From Paralichthys olivaceus (Eukaryota > Chordata > Actinopteri > Pleuronectiformes > Paralichthyidae): a stretch of DNA of 64,000 nucleotides. The stretch lies in NCBI RefSeq assembly GCF_024713975.1, contig NC_091104.1, positions 9,009,580 through 9,073,579 of the forward strand, written 5' to 3'. Positions 39,570-52,700 of this stretch are shown piece after piece (within the stretch, counting starts at the first letter, position 1; each line of letters begins with the position of its first letter). The notes beneath the pieces are model-generated. The model did not search any database. It was not told the DNA's origin and worked only from the letters and a program-made list of their open reading frames with translations. The translations under genes were made by a program, and so were the position numbers.

Positions 39570-42555
39570 CTTCAAAATAAAACAAAAAATAGTATTCATT
39601 TTTATGAAACACAAGTCATTCAAATTGTTAATCATCTTAAAAGATGCCACAAATAATACATCTTATAGGTGTGCTTTCTCACATAGTGCTGATCTTTAAT
39701 CATTTTATTGTAATAATAATTGAGTTTTACTATTTTCTCATCTGTAAAATTATTTTATTTCTGTACCTGTGCTCTATTGCTGTATTTTTACCTATTAATT
39801 TAATTTATAAAATGTTGAATTTAATTTATTATTTACAAATTAATGTGAAACAAAGGACTTAAAAATTTCATTTCCATTTCATGTTTACCATTTTAATTCA
39901 TTTTAACTATAAAACTATATAAACACCCATCATCAAAAGTTGAATATTTCTATGAGTTGTAAGAACTTGTTTGAGACTTTGGGGGGAAATCCTCATTCAT
40001 TTGACCCCCAAAATACAAAGATAATAACCAATAAAATAAATAATGAAATAAATAAATGTCCATAACATAATCATGTTATCATGTCTACGCAGCTTTATTT
40101 GGGTGTAATGCACTTTATGATGTTAAATAAAGATATTATAGGAGATAGTAACTAATAATCCATGTTGCTGGTGACGAGATGAAACTAAAACATCCGTGAT
40201 TTCAGCTGAACGCACGGTTTTCGTCGCTCTTCACGTGTGTTTACGGGACAACACTGTTACCTCCAGGAAGTAGAAGCTTCTCGGAACACGGTGCAAACAC
40301 GTGGCGCCAGGAAACAGTCGAGATTCTTGTTTTCTCACCTTGTGTGCAGCGACGCGTCAGAAGTCGTTCATTTTAAATGCGGTTGAGTGGCAGGAGGAGG
40401 GGGCGGGACCTCACCTGGGTTAATAAAGGCTGTGGTGACATGGCACCTTCCTCTGTGCGCTCAGTGATGTCTCTGACCAGGAAGTTTGGAGTCGATCCCT
40501 TTGTCCTGACGATGTGTTATGTTTGCAGGCTGCACGCACAGGCTGCCACACACCGGTGGGTATAGTTTACAACAGTAATAATTGTTTGTGTTTCCCAAAA
40601 AGGCTCAAGTTTGTCGCGTTGGGTAGTTGTGTAGTTGCAGTCTTGAGAACAGTAGCCGCTGCTCCCAGGGGTTCCTGAATGCAGCAGACAGAGGTGGAAG
40701 AAGCAGCATTTTAATTTGACCCTAAAAATACCTTCAACCTGTTTAAGGTATGTCTTGAACATGTAGAACTGTATTATATCATGCACGAAGCATTTTTAAA
40801 AACATAAATATTAAGGCCAAATATATCAATCATTATAAAACAAATTGAAAGTTAAATATTTCTATTCCGAAGGATAAAAGCTTTTTTATGTTGCTTGTTA
40901 ACTCAGGATGTTATGTTCAGTTACCTGTCGGTTTGTTTTTCTTTGTTTGAATTATTTGTAAGAGAGTTTCAGCAAAATGTGCTAACTCCATTAATCTCAA
41001 TGGAGGGATGGGGCCTGCGCCTGGAAAGAACTCATTAAATGAGGGTGCAGATGCGGATCAAGGGACGGATCCAAAAAATGTTTGGATGTCAACTTTTTTA
41101 AACTCACATAGGATGTTTTTCAACATTTTTGTTAAAACCTTGGGGAACATTGTACAGATTAAAATATTCCACTGTATAAGACTATGCATGTATATTTCTA
41201 ATCGGTTCATTGTGTATTTATTTGCATTCATTAATTTATTATATCTGTGAATCAGTTCCTGAGTTTTCCTCACCAGCTGGTAAAATACGGTTGCATTACA
41301 GTTAATTCTGCTCCTTAGTGTCGTAGATATAACAGTGAAACTGAGAAACAGGTCTGGAGCCTCAGATTTCAGGTGATGGATGTCGGGCCTGCAAGCTAAA
41401 GAACAAATTTAATTCCTAACTTGCAGATTCTCTTCATGCCTGGCTGAGTATGTCACAGTCTTATTAAATTTCAGATACTTCAAACAATCGCGTTTGAGAA
41501 GACAGTTCACCTCGTCTCCCAGCGCTGTATACATTCTTTACTCTCGGCCAGGAATCAGCCCCTACAAACTTGCACGCATGTATTTTATATATGTAAGCAC
41601 AGTTTCACCATCCGTGTCTTATATTTACATTCACATTTAGCTAAGCTGTAAATGTCACTGAGTTGTTTTATAAATAAAAGGACCTGGAACTGGACTCCCC
41701 ATTTTACGAGTGACTGATGAAATTCATGAGCAGCAGGAAAGGTTTTCAGCCAAAGAGTATTTAACCAACATGACCTCTATGAAGTACGCAATCAATTTAT
41801 CATGAGTGTTCATGCCCAACTTTGCTTCCTTTCTCCTTTTTTAATGTGGCTAAAGCAAAAATATAATTTGAATAAATTGATGAATTCATAGATTAACATG
41901 ACAGTTATTTTCTAGATTCATCTATTTATAATTATTATTGTCACTATGTTGTAGTTTCCCACAGCTCAATGTGATCTATTCAAAGCCTGTTTTATGTGAC
42001 AATCAGTCTCAAAGAAACTTTGTTTCCTGTCATAAATATCTAAGAAATGCAACAGATCCTCATGTTAGAGAAGCTGGAAACATTTGGCACTTGTATTTAA
42101 AAAAAAATCATATTATTAAATTTGAATCTTGTCATTTTTGCTGCTCTACTCGCTTGGACTCATAACTCCTTATCATGTATTTTGGACAACTTATTTCAAA
42201 CATGGAGGGACTGACCGACATTTTGGACCACGTCAACATCCAGGCACATGGGGAAACTAGGAAACTTAAAAAATATATATATTTTTTCACATTTGAACAG
42301 TTGCAAAATCATCAACAGTGTCCATCCTGAACCAAGCCCCTGTGTTAAAAGATTGAATCAGACAAGTATAAGGTACAACAGCAGAGTTTTTAAGCTAATG
42401 TCTGTATTTAGAAAAGCATGTTATCCCCTGTCTTTCTTCCCTCAATCTGATCTGCCCATCGGCCACTACTAAATCATCCTCTGCCCTAATTTTACATGTG
42501 CACACTGAAGGCTGAAGTCAGAAAAATTTAGGCTATGCCAATTTCTTCCCCTTGC
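39570..42555. other. Upstream region of tdrd6 and intergenic DNA
   Basis: A GC-richer patch at about 40180-40460 contains a minus-strand donor ending a likely noncoding tdrd6 exon at 40339, and is its probable promoter. The rest, to 42555, is AT-rich. I searched it on the plus strand for earlier smc6 exons and found none that I would defend. Confidence 0.45.
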
Positions 42556-42559
42556 CCTC

Positions 42560-43362
42560 ATAAGGGAGAACGCTGAGGCCCTCGCTCTCTACAAAGAGAA
42601 AATACACCAAGTGAGAGACCCGCAGAGGTTCCTCCATCGACTTGATAACATCATGGCAGAACAGACACAGAATGATGCATGATTTTCATTCCTGTCTTTC
42701 TGATTTGTTCTTCTTCTTCCCAAAGGTCTCTCTGTCAGATGCAAGTTACTCTTCAACAAGTCCCTGATAGAAATGAGCTGATGTGGCTCAGTGATGTTTG
42801 ATTACAAGGAGATGCGCTCCGTCTCGGTACGTCTGGTGTTTGTTTTACATCACTTCATGTGTAGCATGTGGTTTAATAATGGAAATTTACTGTGATTTTC
42901 ATTTCAACACAGTTTTACAAGTTCCCTACTCATAAATTCCCCAAAGATCTTGGTCAAAGGACCGTAACTGAGAATATTTTCTTCTTTAGATGTATGGAAA
43001 AAACACTGGTACAAGGTACACCAACCTGTTCTGTTACATGTAGGGGGGGGGGGGGGATGATGCAATGGGGGACATCATAAAGAACATTCCTTCTCCACTG
43101 TTTTTTTAAGAGGGACATAACCAAATCCTCTCTTCAGATACCTCGACGAGTTTCCACGTCTAGAGCAAAGAAAGATATCAGAAGCACAGAGAAGCACAAC
43201 ACACATCATTTGCATAAAACCAAAAAAGCTTCACAAAAGTTCCGCTTTTACTCACTTTGATGAACAAATGTTTGCTCGCAGGAATTCTGTGGATCTCCTC
43301 CCTCAGCTGTCAGAGCGGCAGCACCCCCGACAGTTCATCTTCATCACTCCGCTGACCACCAG
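42560..43362 (+). pseudogene. smc6: Remnant of the 3' end of smc6
   Basis: Four pieces in order match the C-terminal part of SMC6, the DNA-repair SMC ATPase. Piece 1, 42560-42670, reads YKEKIHQVRDPQRFLHRLDNIM (shown in two parts: YKEKIHQVRDP, then QRFLHRLDNIM). Piece 2, 42726-42826, reads GLSVRCKLLFNKSLI then CGSVMFDYKE, against human LTLRCKLYFDNLL and CGKMNFDHKN. Piece 3, 43138-43180, keeps YLDEF of the Walker B/D-loop. Piece 4, 43282-43362, reads SERQHPRQFIFITPL, against human RQFILLTP. An in-frame TGA lies at 42779-42781, the first piece has lost its donor, the exon with the LSGGERS signature is absent, and nothing of the hinge or N-terminal half is present. It cannot make an SMC6 protein. 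It is tail to tail with vsnl1, as SMC6 and VSNL1 are in human, so it is a decayed duplicate in place, not a processed copy. Confidence 0.78.
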
Positions 43363-45854
43363 GTGATGCTCTACCTAACGCTCATCTCTGTTGACATGCT
43401 CTTCTTGTTACGCTACTTTAACTTTACAATTTTAAACTTCAAATCAAAAATAAGTACAGTTTGACACTAGAAGGATGTTTTCAAATGTTTCTGATATTGG
43501 GGAAATTTTCTTAGTGCCTACTTTTCATGTTATTTCAAGGCTTGTATGTAGGAACAAGATTTTTTTCACACTACTGTTTGAAAAGCAATCGTTGTCCAAT
43601 GTACCAGACTAACAAATCTGATGCAGGAACTTTAAACCTGCATTTTCATTTTTTAGTAAAGAGCAGACAAGCTCTTGTGCCCAGCAGCTAAATTCATATA
43701 TTGAAAATTACATATAAAATAATTATTATAATAATGTGGTTCCATAACACACAACAACAAAACCTCAATCGTGTGATGATTATATTTTGACAGTTTAAAT
43801 TGATGATAAGAATTGTTTTCTTTTGAGGTCTTTTATTTTATGTCAAGAGTTTGTTAACACAAGATTTTAAACCAGGACTCTACTGAACCTTCTACAACCT
43901 CAACTACAATTATTTGCCTTGATGAAAACAGCCATTGTTTCTAATCCGGCAGCTGTTAGGTGTCATTTCTGTGAAAAAATTTAACCAATAAAATAAATGT
44001 AGAGCAGGAATCTTAGAAGTATTTTGTGCATTACAAGCATCATTCACTCATTCATTTGTTCATTTGTTCATTCATCCATCCATCAACAGTATCATATCTT
44101 CAACACGGTGTCAAAGTCAAAAGTCTGGTCTTCAGTAGCTGCACCTGTCAGACCGTGTCTTTTGAAAAAGCCTGTTGGTGGTTTATTCATTTTAATCACT
44201 ACAGAATTAGGTTCGGGTGCAACACATGCCACATGTAAAAAAGAATACAGTCACTTGTATGATGATTTTTCATATTTGATATAAATATTTACTCAAACAA
44301 AGAATCTGCTGTGGTGACTGGACTGAAATGTGTAAATCAAATAGACATTAACAATGTGATGGTCCGATTCTGTTATGTTACAGACAGGACAGTGAAAAGC
44401 TTCTGCAACCTCCACTGCTGAAGGTGGACTACAAGCAGACTCTCAGTCCGTGCTTGCATAGCCTAGAAATAGGGAAGCAAAACTCCTGGAAGAGAATTTC
44501 TGCAATAACTTTCATGTGCGTCTCCAACCAGTTGCTGTCACTCACTGAAACGCTCTTTCAAAAGCTTTATCAAGCACCGCCCTTGAGGGTCCCGCATCTT
44601 TAATGATTGCTGCAAATGGAATAAATTAGAAGATTGAACTTCTCAATAAAAAGTTTCTCTTTACAAAAAAGTTTTAGGAATGCAGTATGTCAAGTAAACA
44701 TATACAAGGCTTTTTTGTCCTCCCCTTTTGCTGCATTGGAAGTGGAGCCCCTCTCATAAGGTCCCCAGCCCAGAGAGCGAGCTCCCAGCATCAAGGTCAA
44801 AAGCCGAGACTGCGCTCATTTTGCAGTGCTCATCATTTCTGTAAACATGTTGATATGTACTGAGTAAATTTCATTTAAGCCTCAATCGAATAAGCAGCCT
44901 GAAAAAGAAGCCAATTTGAGATCATTATGAATAATGCACGAGGACTGTGCCCAATGACAGCAATCATTTTGGCATCTCCTCCAGATTAAGTGGCAGCAGT
45001 ACAATAAAATCAAAAGGGAGTGATGCTCCATGAATATATTTCTACTCATCCCACAAATCACTGAAGCAAAACATATAATAGAATGGTGATGTGAATGCTC
45101 TTCCTTGGCAAAATTAGCCAAAAACTGCAACCTAAATACTGTTCAATAAGTGTCACACATTCACGTGTATCAAATAGAGGGAAGCATGCTCCCTCATAGC
45201 TGGAGGTGAACTAATGGTGTGATGAGTCACATACTGTACATCCCATGCAACAATACTAAATGAATTTCGGAGGGTTTCTCTTTTATAACCACCTAAAGAT
45301 GCAAAAGGTAAGAGATTATATTTTTTGACACATAATATATGCATGCAAAGAACCTTTTCTTCTCGGTTCCGTTGTGTGAAAACATCTGGAACAGACAGGA
45401 GCCTTTCTATTCTCCAAGAGCTCAACAAGTCTGGATAGCAGAGACAGTTACAATTATCATAGGAATTATTGTTTTGATACTATTATGTAAAGCGTACAGT
45501 AGTCGCAGCAGTGAACACTGGGGATCCTAAATACTGCAGGGACAGAATTTAATGCAGTGCTCCACTGATATACAAGCTAGGGATGGATGAGGATGTGTAG
45601 GGTTACTGTGCACAAATCACATTGGCATGTTTTGAATTAGAAATGTATGATATCTTATAGCTATATTCAAAATTATTCAGCATTTAACATTCTCATGCAT
45701 ACAACCACAAGAAGCGAGTCCATTGAAAAATAGTCCAAGCATTGTTTTTTTTTTTCCTGTGGAAATGGCAGAGAACCTAATGAGACATTAAAACATGTGC
45801 TGCTGTCCAGAGTGTGTGGATTACAGACAGGGAGAGGAGCGAGCAGGGGGGGGC
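43363..45854. other. smc6 relic flank and probable vsnl1 3' UTR
   Basis: No protein gene supported. An open run of about 70 codons follows an acceptor-like site at 44382, but it does not resemble the last SMC6 exon. A (CATT)n-like patch lies at 44040-44090. The stretch 44880-45130 is non-repetitive, with even base composition and tidy octamer-like AT motifs. It may belong to a long vsnl1 3' UTR or be a conserved noncoding element. Confidence 0.4.
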
Positions 45855-47576
45855 TCACTTCTGCATGTCACACTGCAACAGGAGCACAATGGACGGGTCG
45901 CTCTTCGCCGCCTCTTTGAACTCCTCCAACGAGATCTGGTCGTCGTTGTTCTTATCCATTTTGCTGAAGATCTTGTCCACCCTCTGCTGTGGTGTCAAAC
46001 CGTCCTCGTTCATCTTCATCATGATCACAGTGCCCACCATTTTGTAGATGGCCTGTGGGTGAGATGCAGTGAGAAATTAGCTAATGGTTTATTACGTAAT
46101 CCAGTGAGGGCCTACATGTAGTCGTGAGGATCAGTGATCCTGATTCTCCAGGGGGTACGCATGCCAAGTTGCTGAGAGTTGTGTGGAAGAGTAAACTTAT
46201 CAATTAAATTACACTTGACTTAATAACCAACATTTTAAAATAGAATTCAATAATAAGGAGACAAATTGAGCTTAAATATCCTGGGTACGTTCGCTGCCAT
46301 CTTACACTTTTACATCATCTGAAGCCAGAGTCTGTGCAGCAGGGATTGTGAAAAGGAGCCGTTATATCGAGTTCTTGTGATACACATTCAATTATGACGT
46401 ATAACTTTCATAGCATCAAATAACTAAAAACCCTATTTATCAGAAACATGAACAAACATCAGAGTGATAAGAACTGGCCTACCTAAAATAACAGAAATTG
46501 TTCAAACTGTTTTCTACAAGTAAAGTTCCAGAAGGTTAAGAATGCTTCAAATGTCCAGCTTTTGCCAAAGTGGTAGTAATGTGGATGTGAACTTGACCAA
46601 AGCAACCTCAATAGTTGTGATTCAATTGTATGATCACCTCCTTTGTATCAACGTGTTCAATAGCACCCAGTTTATAGTCCATTCATAAGAGCAGACTGCA
46701 ATATGACAGATTGTACTTGAGTTGGACTGTGGGGGTATATCTGACAAAATAACAGGTTGATACAGATGCTTGAGAATAAAGCATGTTGCATCTTTATCAC
46801 AACAGGAACTGCCAATATTCTCCACTATCGCTGAGGCAGATCAGATTTACTACACTGATGTGTTTCCAGAAATGGAATGATGTAATTCAATACAACTGCA
46901 GTTCTGTCTTTATGAAAGTGCGTCTGTACTCGAAGCATGGCAGGTGTGCTGGAAAAAAAAAAAGAAAGAGCCAGTCCCCTAATGAACGAGTGCCTAATGA
47001 CTCCATAATCCCTTACCTCGATTATCTCCAGCATTTCCACTCTGGTGATTTTGCCGTCCCCGTCCAGGTCGTACATGTTGAAGGCCCAGTTGAGTTTCTG
47101 CTCAAAGCTGCCACGGGATGTGATGGACAGGGCGCAGATGAACTCTCGGAAATCAATGGTCCCGTCTCCGTTTTTGTCAAAGGTTCTGAAGGCGTGTTCC
47201 GCAAATTTTGATGCATCGCCATAAGGGAAGAACTGGAAGTGTGGGAGAGAAGTGTTTAATTATTCACCCAGGGTTTTAAAAAGGCTGCAGTGGCAGCGGT
47301 AATAGCATATTATTGGAAAGTGGCCATGGCATGAGTAAATGTTCTAAAATAGAACTGTGACAGATGTAAAAGGAGCAGATCATTAAAAACAGAAAGGACG
47401 TGGTTCGTGCAGACCTTGACATAAAGCTGCTGGAACTCCTCCAGATTCAGCCTGCCTGTGGGGCAGTCTTTCAGGAACCCTTTGTACCACTGCTTCAGCT
47501 CATGTTCATTAAACTCCGTGTTCTTCACCAGATCCTCCATCACCTCCGGAGTCAGCTTGCTGTTCTGCTTTCCCAT
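45855..47576 (-). CDS. vsnl1: Visinin-like protein 1 (VILIP-1)
   Basis: Three coding exons on the minus strand: 47576-47415, 47232-47017 and 46052-45855, giving 191 aa, exactly the vertebrate length and nearly identical to human VSNL1. It is a neuronal calcium sensor of the EF-hand superfamily. The N-terminal MGKQNSK is the N-myristoylation signal behind the calcium-myristoyl switch that brings it to membranes. EF1 ([12 protein letters not shown]) is degenerate, as in the whole family. EF2 ([12 protein letters not shown]), EF3 ([12 protein letters not shown]) and EF4 ([12 protein letters not shown]) keep acidic ligands. The start codon follows an acceptor at 47582, so the 5' UTR is spliced; a donor ending a candidate noncoding exon at 49292 lies upstream. 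Expected mainly in neurons. The smc6 relic is convergent with it. Confidence 0.97.
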
Positions 47577-48360
47577 GGTTCCTGTGGTGCAAGCACACGT
47601 GAATAATGCATTTATCTATGCTCGAGCGACAGCGGTATGAAAATCTCTATAGCACGGCACAGAAAAAACTCCTTTTAACATCCACATGAGTTAGTGTAGA
47701 GCGAGTAAATGTGTTTAGCTTTTTTAGTAGCTGTTAAGGGGGGGTTCTCTCCCTGGTGCTCCTGTTCTATTTCTGTCCCCTCGGCCTGTTTGTGCCAGAC
47801 TGTGGCTCGTGTAGCCCTGACCTGGATCACCACTGTCAGAGCAGAACCAGTTCATCAAATGTTCGATCGCCGCTATCAAGTTTCCATTGAAAACACTGTC
47901 CTACAACCTGACAGCGACAACAAAGCCTGTGCTTGGTTGTGTCAGCAGCAGTGCTGCAGTAACTCCACAGACCTCAGTATATGGGCAGCATGCAGGAGCA
48001 CGCAGAGGCCCTTCTGTAATCTGGATCAGAGGGGAATATAGCTTATAAATGAGTATGTAATATAGTGTCTAAGCCAGGTGTGGGGAATCCACGGAACAAG
48101 CTGTCCGGATTAGTTTCTTATCCACAACGAAGGCCCTCAGTAGCAATCATTACAACTTGGAACAGCCGCACCAGAGCAGCCTGTCAGGAGCCCCGGAGTC
48201 ATGAATTATTGACCAGTGATGTAGCAGAAATTACATAAAATGGCCAAGAATGCGCCAATGCTCAATACATATTTTAACAAATGAGACCGCAGCATATTCT
48301 TTGCATATTGGAACACAGTGTGAAAATGTTCTGGAGACCAGCATATGGTCCAGGTCTCTG

Positions 48361-48388
48361 CAGCAGCAGCAGCAGCAGCAGCAGCAGA
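48361..48388 (+). repeat. (CAG)n microsatellite
   Basis: Nine uninterrupted CAG units upstream of vsnl1, not inside any supported coding frame. Confidence 0.95.
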
Positions 48389-48518
48389 CTGGACTGCATT
48401 GGCTCAGGCCTTCCACAACAAACAGCAGAAATGTGCTGCAGCTACAATCACTGCAGCCTTTTAACGAGTCACACACACAACCCTGACGTGCATGTGCGGT
48501 GAGTTACAGGCAAAGATC

Positions 48519-48537
48519 GGGGGGGGGGGGGGGGGGG
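48519..48537 (+). repeat. Homopolymer of 19 G
   Basis: An unbroken G run in the vsnl1 5' region. The exact length is prone to sequencing error. Confidence 0.85.
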
Positions 48538-49750
48538 TGTTAATCACTGAGACTCAAGCTCCGGTGGATGACCTTGAGAACGAGCGTTATTTCGCAGGGA
48601 AAGGGGGGAAATAGTTTCACGGAGCGCTGCGCTTCAGAAAACGGCTCGAATGAGGTGGGAGACGTTCGCCACATCTCGCACAGGCCACGGGCACGGAGGA
48701 CTCGTCGTGCCCGGACGTGGGGGCCGGCAGATGCTGCTTTTATTTCCACACTGTGGGCAATGACATCTGAGTTAATGCTACTGAAGCTAAATGTGAGAGA
48801 GGGAGAGAGAGACGCTGCTGCTGCTGCTGCATTCCGATGGAAACGACGCAGTGAGAGTGTTTTCACATCACATCCCTCCATCCTGCTTCTAATGGCTCCG
48901 TGCGCAGAGAGAAACATGCCCAAATCTCATCCACCGCACAAAACCAGCATACCCCCCCCCCCCCAAAAAAAATATCTGCAGACACATTACGTCTCCATGA
49001 AAGCCAATTAATTACGTAAACCCACACGACATTTTGTTCCTCTGTCAAATCATCCACCGTCGTTTTCTGTTTTTTTGTTTTTCTGGCTGTTTCCAGGCAG
49101 AGGCTTTATTTTAAGGGATGCGCAGGTGCCAGTGTGCCAGCCCCTCGTCCGCTCGATCGCATTCATTCCAAAAACGCAAAGAAAAAAAACATGACAAATA
49201 ACCAATGACCAATATTAATAAAAACCATCCACCGATTGCAGCATCTGTAATCTGAAGATCCAACACATCTGCAGGCACAGTCACTTCTTACCTTTTTTTT
49301 TTCACAGCCTATATCTGGTGCTTCTCTATCGGAATAAATCTGCTCTGGCTTCTGCAAAGTACAGAAAACCCCCCTTCCGATGGAGACGTTCGCCCAAAAG
49401 GGGGATTATTCTCAACACTGCTCGTGTCCTCCTTTAAAAAAAACCAGACACCTGCTATTGAATTTTCTGGATTTTCCCGACGTTATTCCAGATGAGGCGC
49501 AGCAGGGACCGATCCCACGCCAGTCTTTTGGTTACGCGACTGCAGGAGCGCGGCGTCACCCGTGCGCATCACAGTCTGATCGTAAGTTCACTGATGCTCT
49601 GCTGCTCCGTTTGGGCTCGATGGAGCTGGATCCTGTCACTTTATGACCGGAGCCTTCATGGAGATGAGGACGAGCAGCCTCACGTTTCATCATCAGGACA
49701 TTAAACTCGTTTTTTTTTTTTTGGTTTTTGGGGGGAGGTGAGGGGGTTGG

Positions 49751-52700
49751 AAACAAAATCAGTGCGCAAGATGGAGCGATTTTTGGGACACTGACGACTC
49801 AGGAATTTATAATCCATGCACTTGAGGGGTGGATTATTGCATTTCCATTATGGGTTTAAAAAGCATAATGGGATTTTTCGAGGGTGGAAAACAAACCAGG
49901 GCCCCTGAAAGCCTCAGGTTCACTGAGCCAGGAGCCATGAAGCCAAGTCACCTCAGCCACACCCTCTGACACCATACATTTCATTTTATCCAGTTTATTG
50001 TACAATTATATGTTGGTTTGATTTCTCCAGCTAGAAGATCTACAGAGTTAAAACGCTAGTTTACTTAAAAAAACGGTGCCGATGGAGTGGTGGGTGAAGT
50101 GTTCGAGTCCACAAAACACATTTGGAGTTTCAGGGGTGAAGTGATGAAGTAAATGGTGACCAATTCTTCTAATGTAAATAAACAAAAGAAAAAATATAAA
50201 ATGCCTCCACACTGCTCCTGTGGTGTCGTCCGTAAGCCTCCACATTCAAATCCGACAAATTCGATCATTTACACCATTTTTTAGCCTTAATGTCCACTGT
50301 GATCCTCACACGAACGTGGCTCCAGAGGAGGATATCACAGGACATTTAGGCCATTTCCATAAAGATCTATATGAATGTAGCTATTCCTGGAGCTTTCAAC
50401 CAAATCCACAGTCTTCTTCATGTGTCTCCAAGGTCATGAATGAATTTCATGCTCTTTTAGTGTTGTGTCAAAACCCTTTCCACACCAGAATGGGAAAAGT
50501 CAGGTTGGATGATGCTGAATCATTTATTATTATTTGTTTGTTAACTCTTGGCCTAAGAAGTCAGATAGTGGAATCAGGCCATACACATACACCAAGTGTT
50601 CATGGATAACAGGATAATAGGATTTCTTTTTGTTGTATTTCATCAAATTACCTCAATCTCACTGAATCCCACACAGGGGAATTGATCTTTGTGTAAGATG
50701 TAACAATCAAAATGTGGTTATAAAGGGATGTTGTGTCATTTTTGGGAACATCCTTGGTTGTTTTCTTGCTGAGTTAAATGAGAAGATTGATACATTTTCA
50801 GTGTTTGAAAAAATAAAAATGTGAGATATATTGTTTAAATTATAGAATTATAAATTATAGTTAACTTTAGAGGTCAGGTAAATGGATTTTATTACCCTTC
50901 GCTGAGCCAGACTGGCTTTTTCTAGTCTGTCGGTAGTTTCATATTTAGGACCCCTGGAGGTCCCTGCACACCATCTTAGGAGCCACAGATATAGGTCACC
51001 TTTGCTAAATCACATTTTGAAGCACGGTTAAGGTTCCCAGCCAAAATAATTCTCTGCTGTGAGTACCCCAACTCAAATCTGGATAAATTCTGGCTTCTTT
51101 AGTTTTAAAATGAGTGACCATCATAGTTTTGCGATTCAGAAACACAGAAATAAAAAGCCTGACTCACTCATAAGCTCTGATTACTTGATTTCTTAATTTA
51201 ATACTCACATACAGTAACAGTATACACACAGGATATCCTTTACATCTCACAGACACAAAAGCAAACACTTAAATACGTAGATAACTTTTAGCACCAGCGT
51301 AGAGGACTGATCCACTCAGCTTTTATCTAAAACTCTTACTCATAGTGATTTTCAAAATAAAACACCTCAGCTTGTTCTCACTAGGCATGGCTTACATGTA
51401 ATTTCTTTACAGCAGCATTCACTTACAAAGGTTAATTGATTAAAAAGGATGCATACTGTACACCGAAAGTGGTATACAAAAGCAATATTATATTATATAC
51501 CCATTTACATCGCCATTTAGGTTTTCTTAGTGTCACATTTATGTGATTTGCGTGTTCTGACGACTTCGGTATCAACACTGATGCTTGATAAAAACTTATA
51601 AACCCATAAAAATAAAAAATGTTCTAATGAGTATACATGAGGAGAGATAATTGGCATGTAACAATCTTGCATATTGAAACATAAATATATCACGTTCACA
51701 TGCTCTCATTTTACTTTGTGTATACGAACAAGAGAGCTACTTTCTTTCTATATTTTGTTTAGGTTATACAGTCTTTTACATGTTAAAATTATAATTGAAA
51801 GAAGGACCCATCCACAGGGAAAGTATTTTTTTGTTACACAGAAATGTGAAAAAATAGTATCAAAATGATTTTCTAAATCTCTCAATCAAAAAGCAATGTA
51901 AAATGTAATGCACCATTTTCAGTGGAGTCATAGATATGTTTTCATCTTGATAAACACGAGTAAACAAGATCCTGTGGTGAAATCTGACAATTGAAAGTCG
52001 TCTTAAGGTAAAAAATGTTTTCTGTTATACATTTCTGGTCAGATAAGGAATCTATATAACATGTTTCCTGTGGATGTATTCCATAATCTGAAGGTTTTTA
52101 ATTCAAAGTCACCGACAAAAGTAGCGTAAGTAATTTTAAATGGGAATCTTAAAAACGAAATCTGTACTAAAAGAGTCTGACTGTAGCTCTCAGCTCAGAG
52201 TAGGGTCGCCACTTCCTTCAGGGTCCCCAGAACTAAAGGACGTCACTTTCTCCTTTTATTTAATCAGATTTAAAACATTCACAGAGTTTGCTAAGAATGG
52301 CTAACATTTATTTTATCATAACAAAGTGTAAAAATGTGACAGCACGATGCTCAAATTGAGGAAACAAAGAATTGTCACCTGAATCTGCGGCTCGTCTTAG
52401 CGTAGCTTTGGCTATTTGGGTTTTACAGTGAGTTTCCACTCCCATCCCTGTTCGCTTAGTGTTGTTTTAAGCCTCAGTAGACGTCTGTTTTCAGTGAAAA
52501 TGTTTAAAAACCCGATGCACACAGGACCAAACAGTACTTAGACAGTTAAGACCATAGCTGCTGAAAGCTAAATAACAAACAATTTCCAATATGGACCAAA
52601 AATACATTCGTCAAGTGAAGCACCAAATGAGACCAAATAATGTAAGTCCATAACGGCTGTTAACTGTTTGATAGCAAGTTCCACTGCCCCCAAGTGGCCA

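Larger units (their letters stand above)
47583..49750. promoter_or_regulatory. vsnl1: 5' region of vsnl1 with simple repeats
   Basis: Between 48540 and 49650 the sequence is richer in GC and CpG than its surroundings. Frames are open on both strands, which I read as composition, not genes. A minus-strand donor (AAG/gtaaga) marks a likely noncoding first exon ending at 49292. The region also carries (CAG)n at 48361-48388, a run of 19 G at 48519-48537, (CTG)n near 48813-48830 and a C run at about 48952-48963. Confidence 0.45.

Noticed and set aside
41426-41590. Possible earlier smc6 exon (reading ...AVYILYSRPGISPY...)
   Set aside because: Similarity to the SMC6 hinge-proximal region is too weak to separate from chance.
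42779-42781. In-frame TGA in the smc6 remnant as a selenocysteine codon
   Set aside because: SMC6 is not a selenoprotein, no SECIS-like structure was seen, and other exons are missing. Decay explains it.
44382-44603. Open run of about 74 codons after an acceptor-like site, considered as the last smc6 exon
   Set aside because: The translation does not resemble the SMC6 C terminus, and chance open runs of this size are common here.
48540-49011. Overlapping frames of 127 and 147 codons on opposite strands upstream of vsnl1
   Set aside because: They reflect GC-rich composition and simple repeats, with no domain, family resemblance or splice support.
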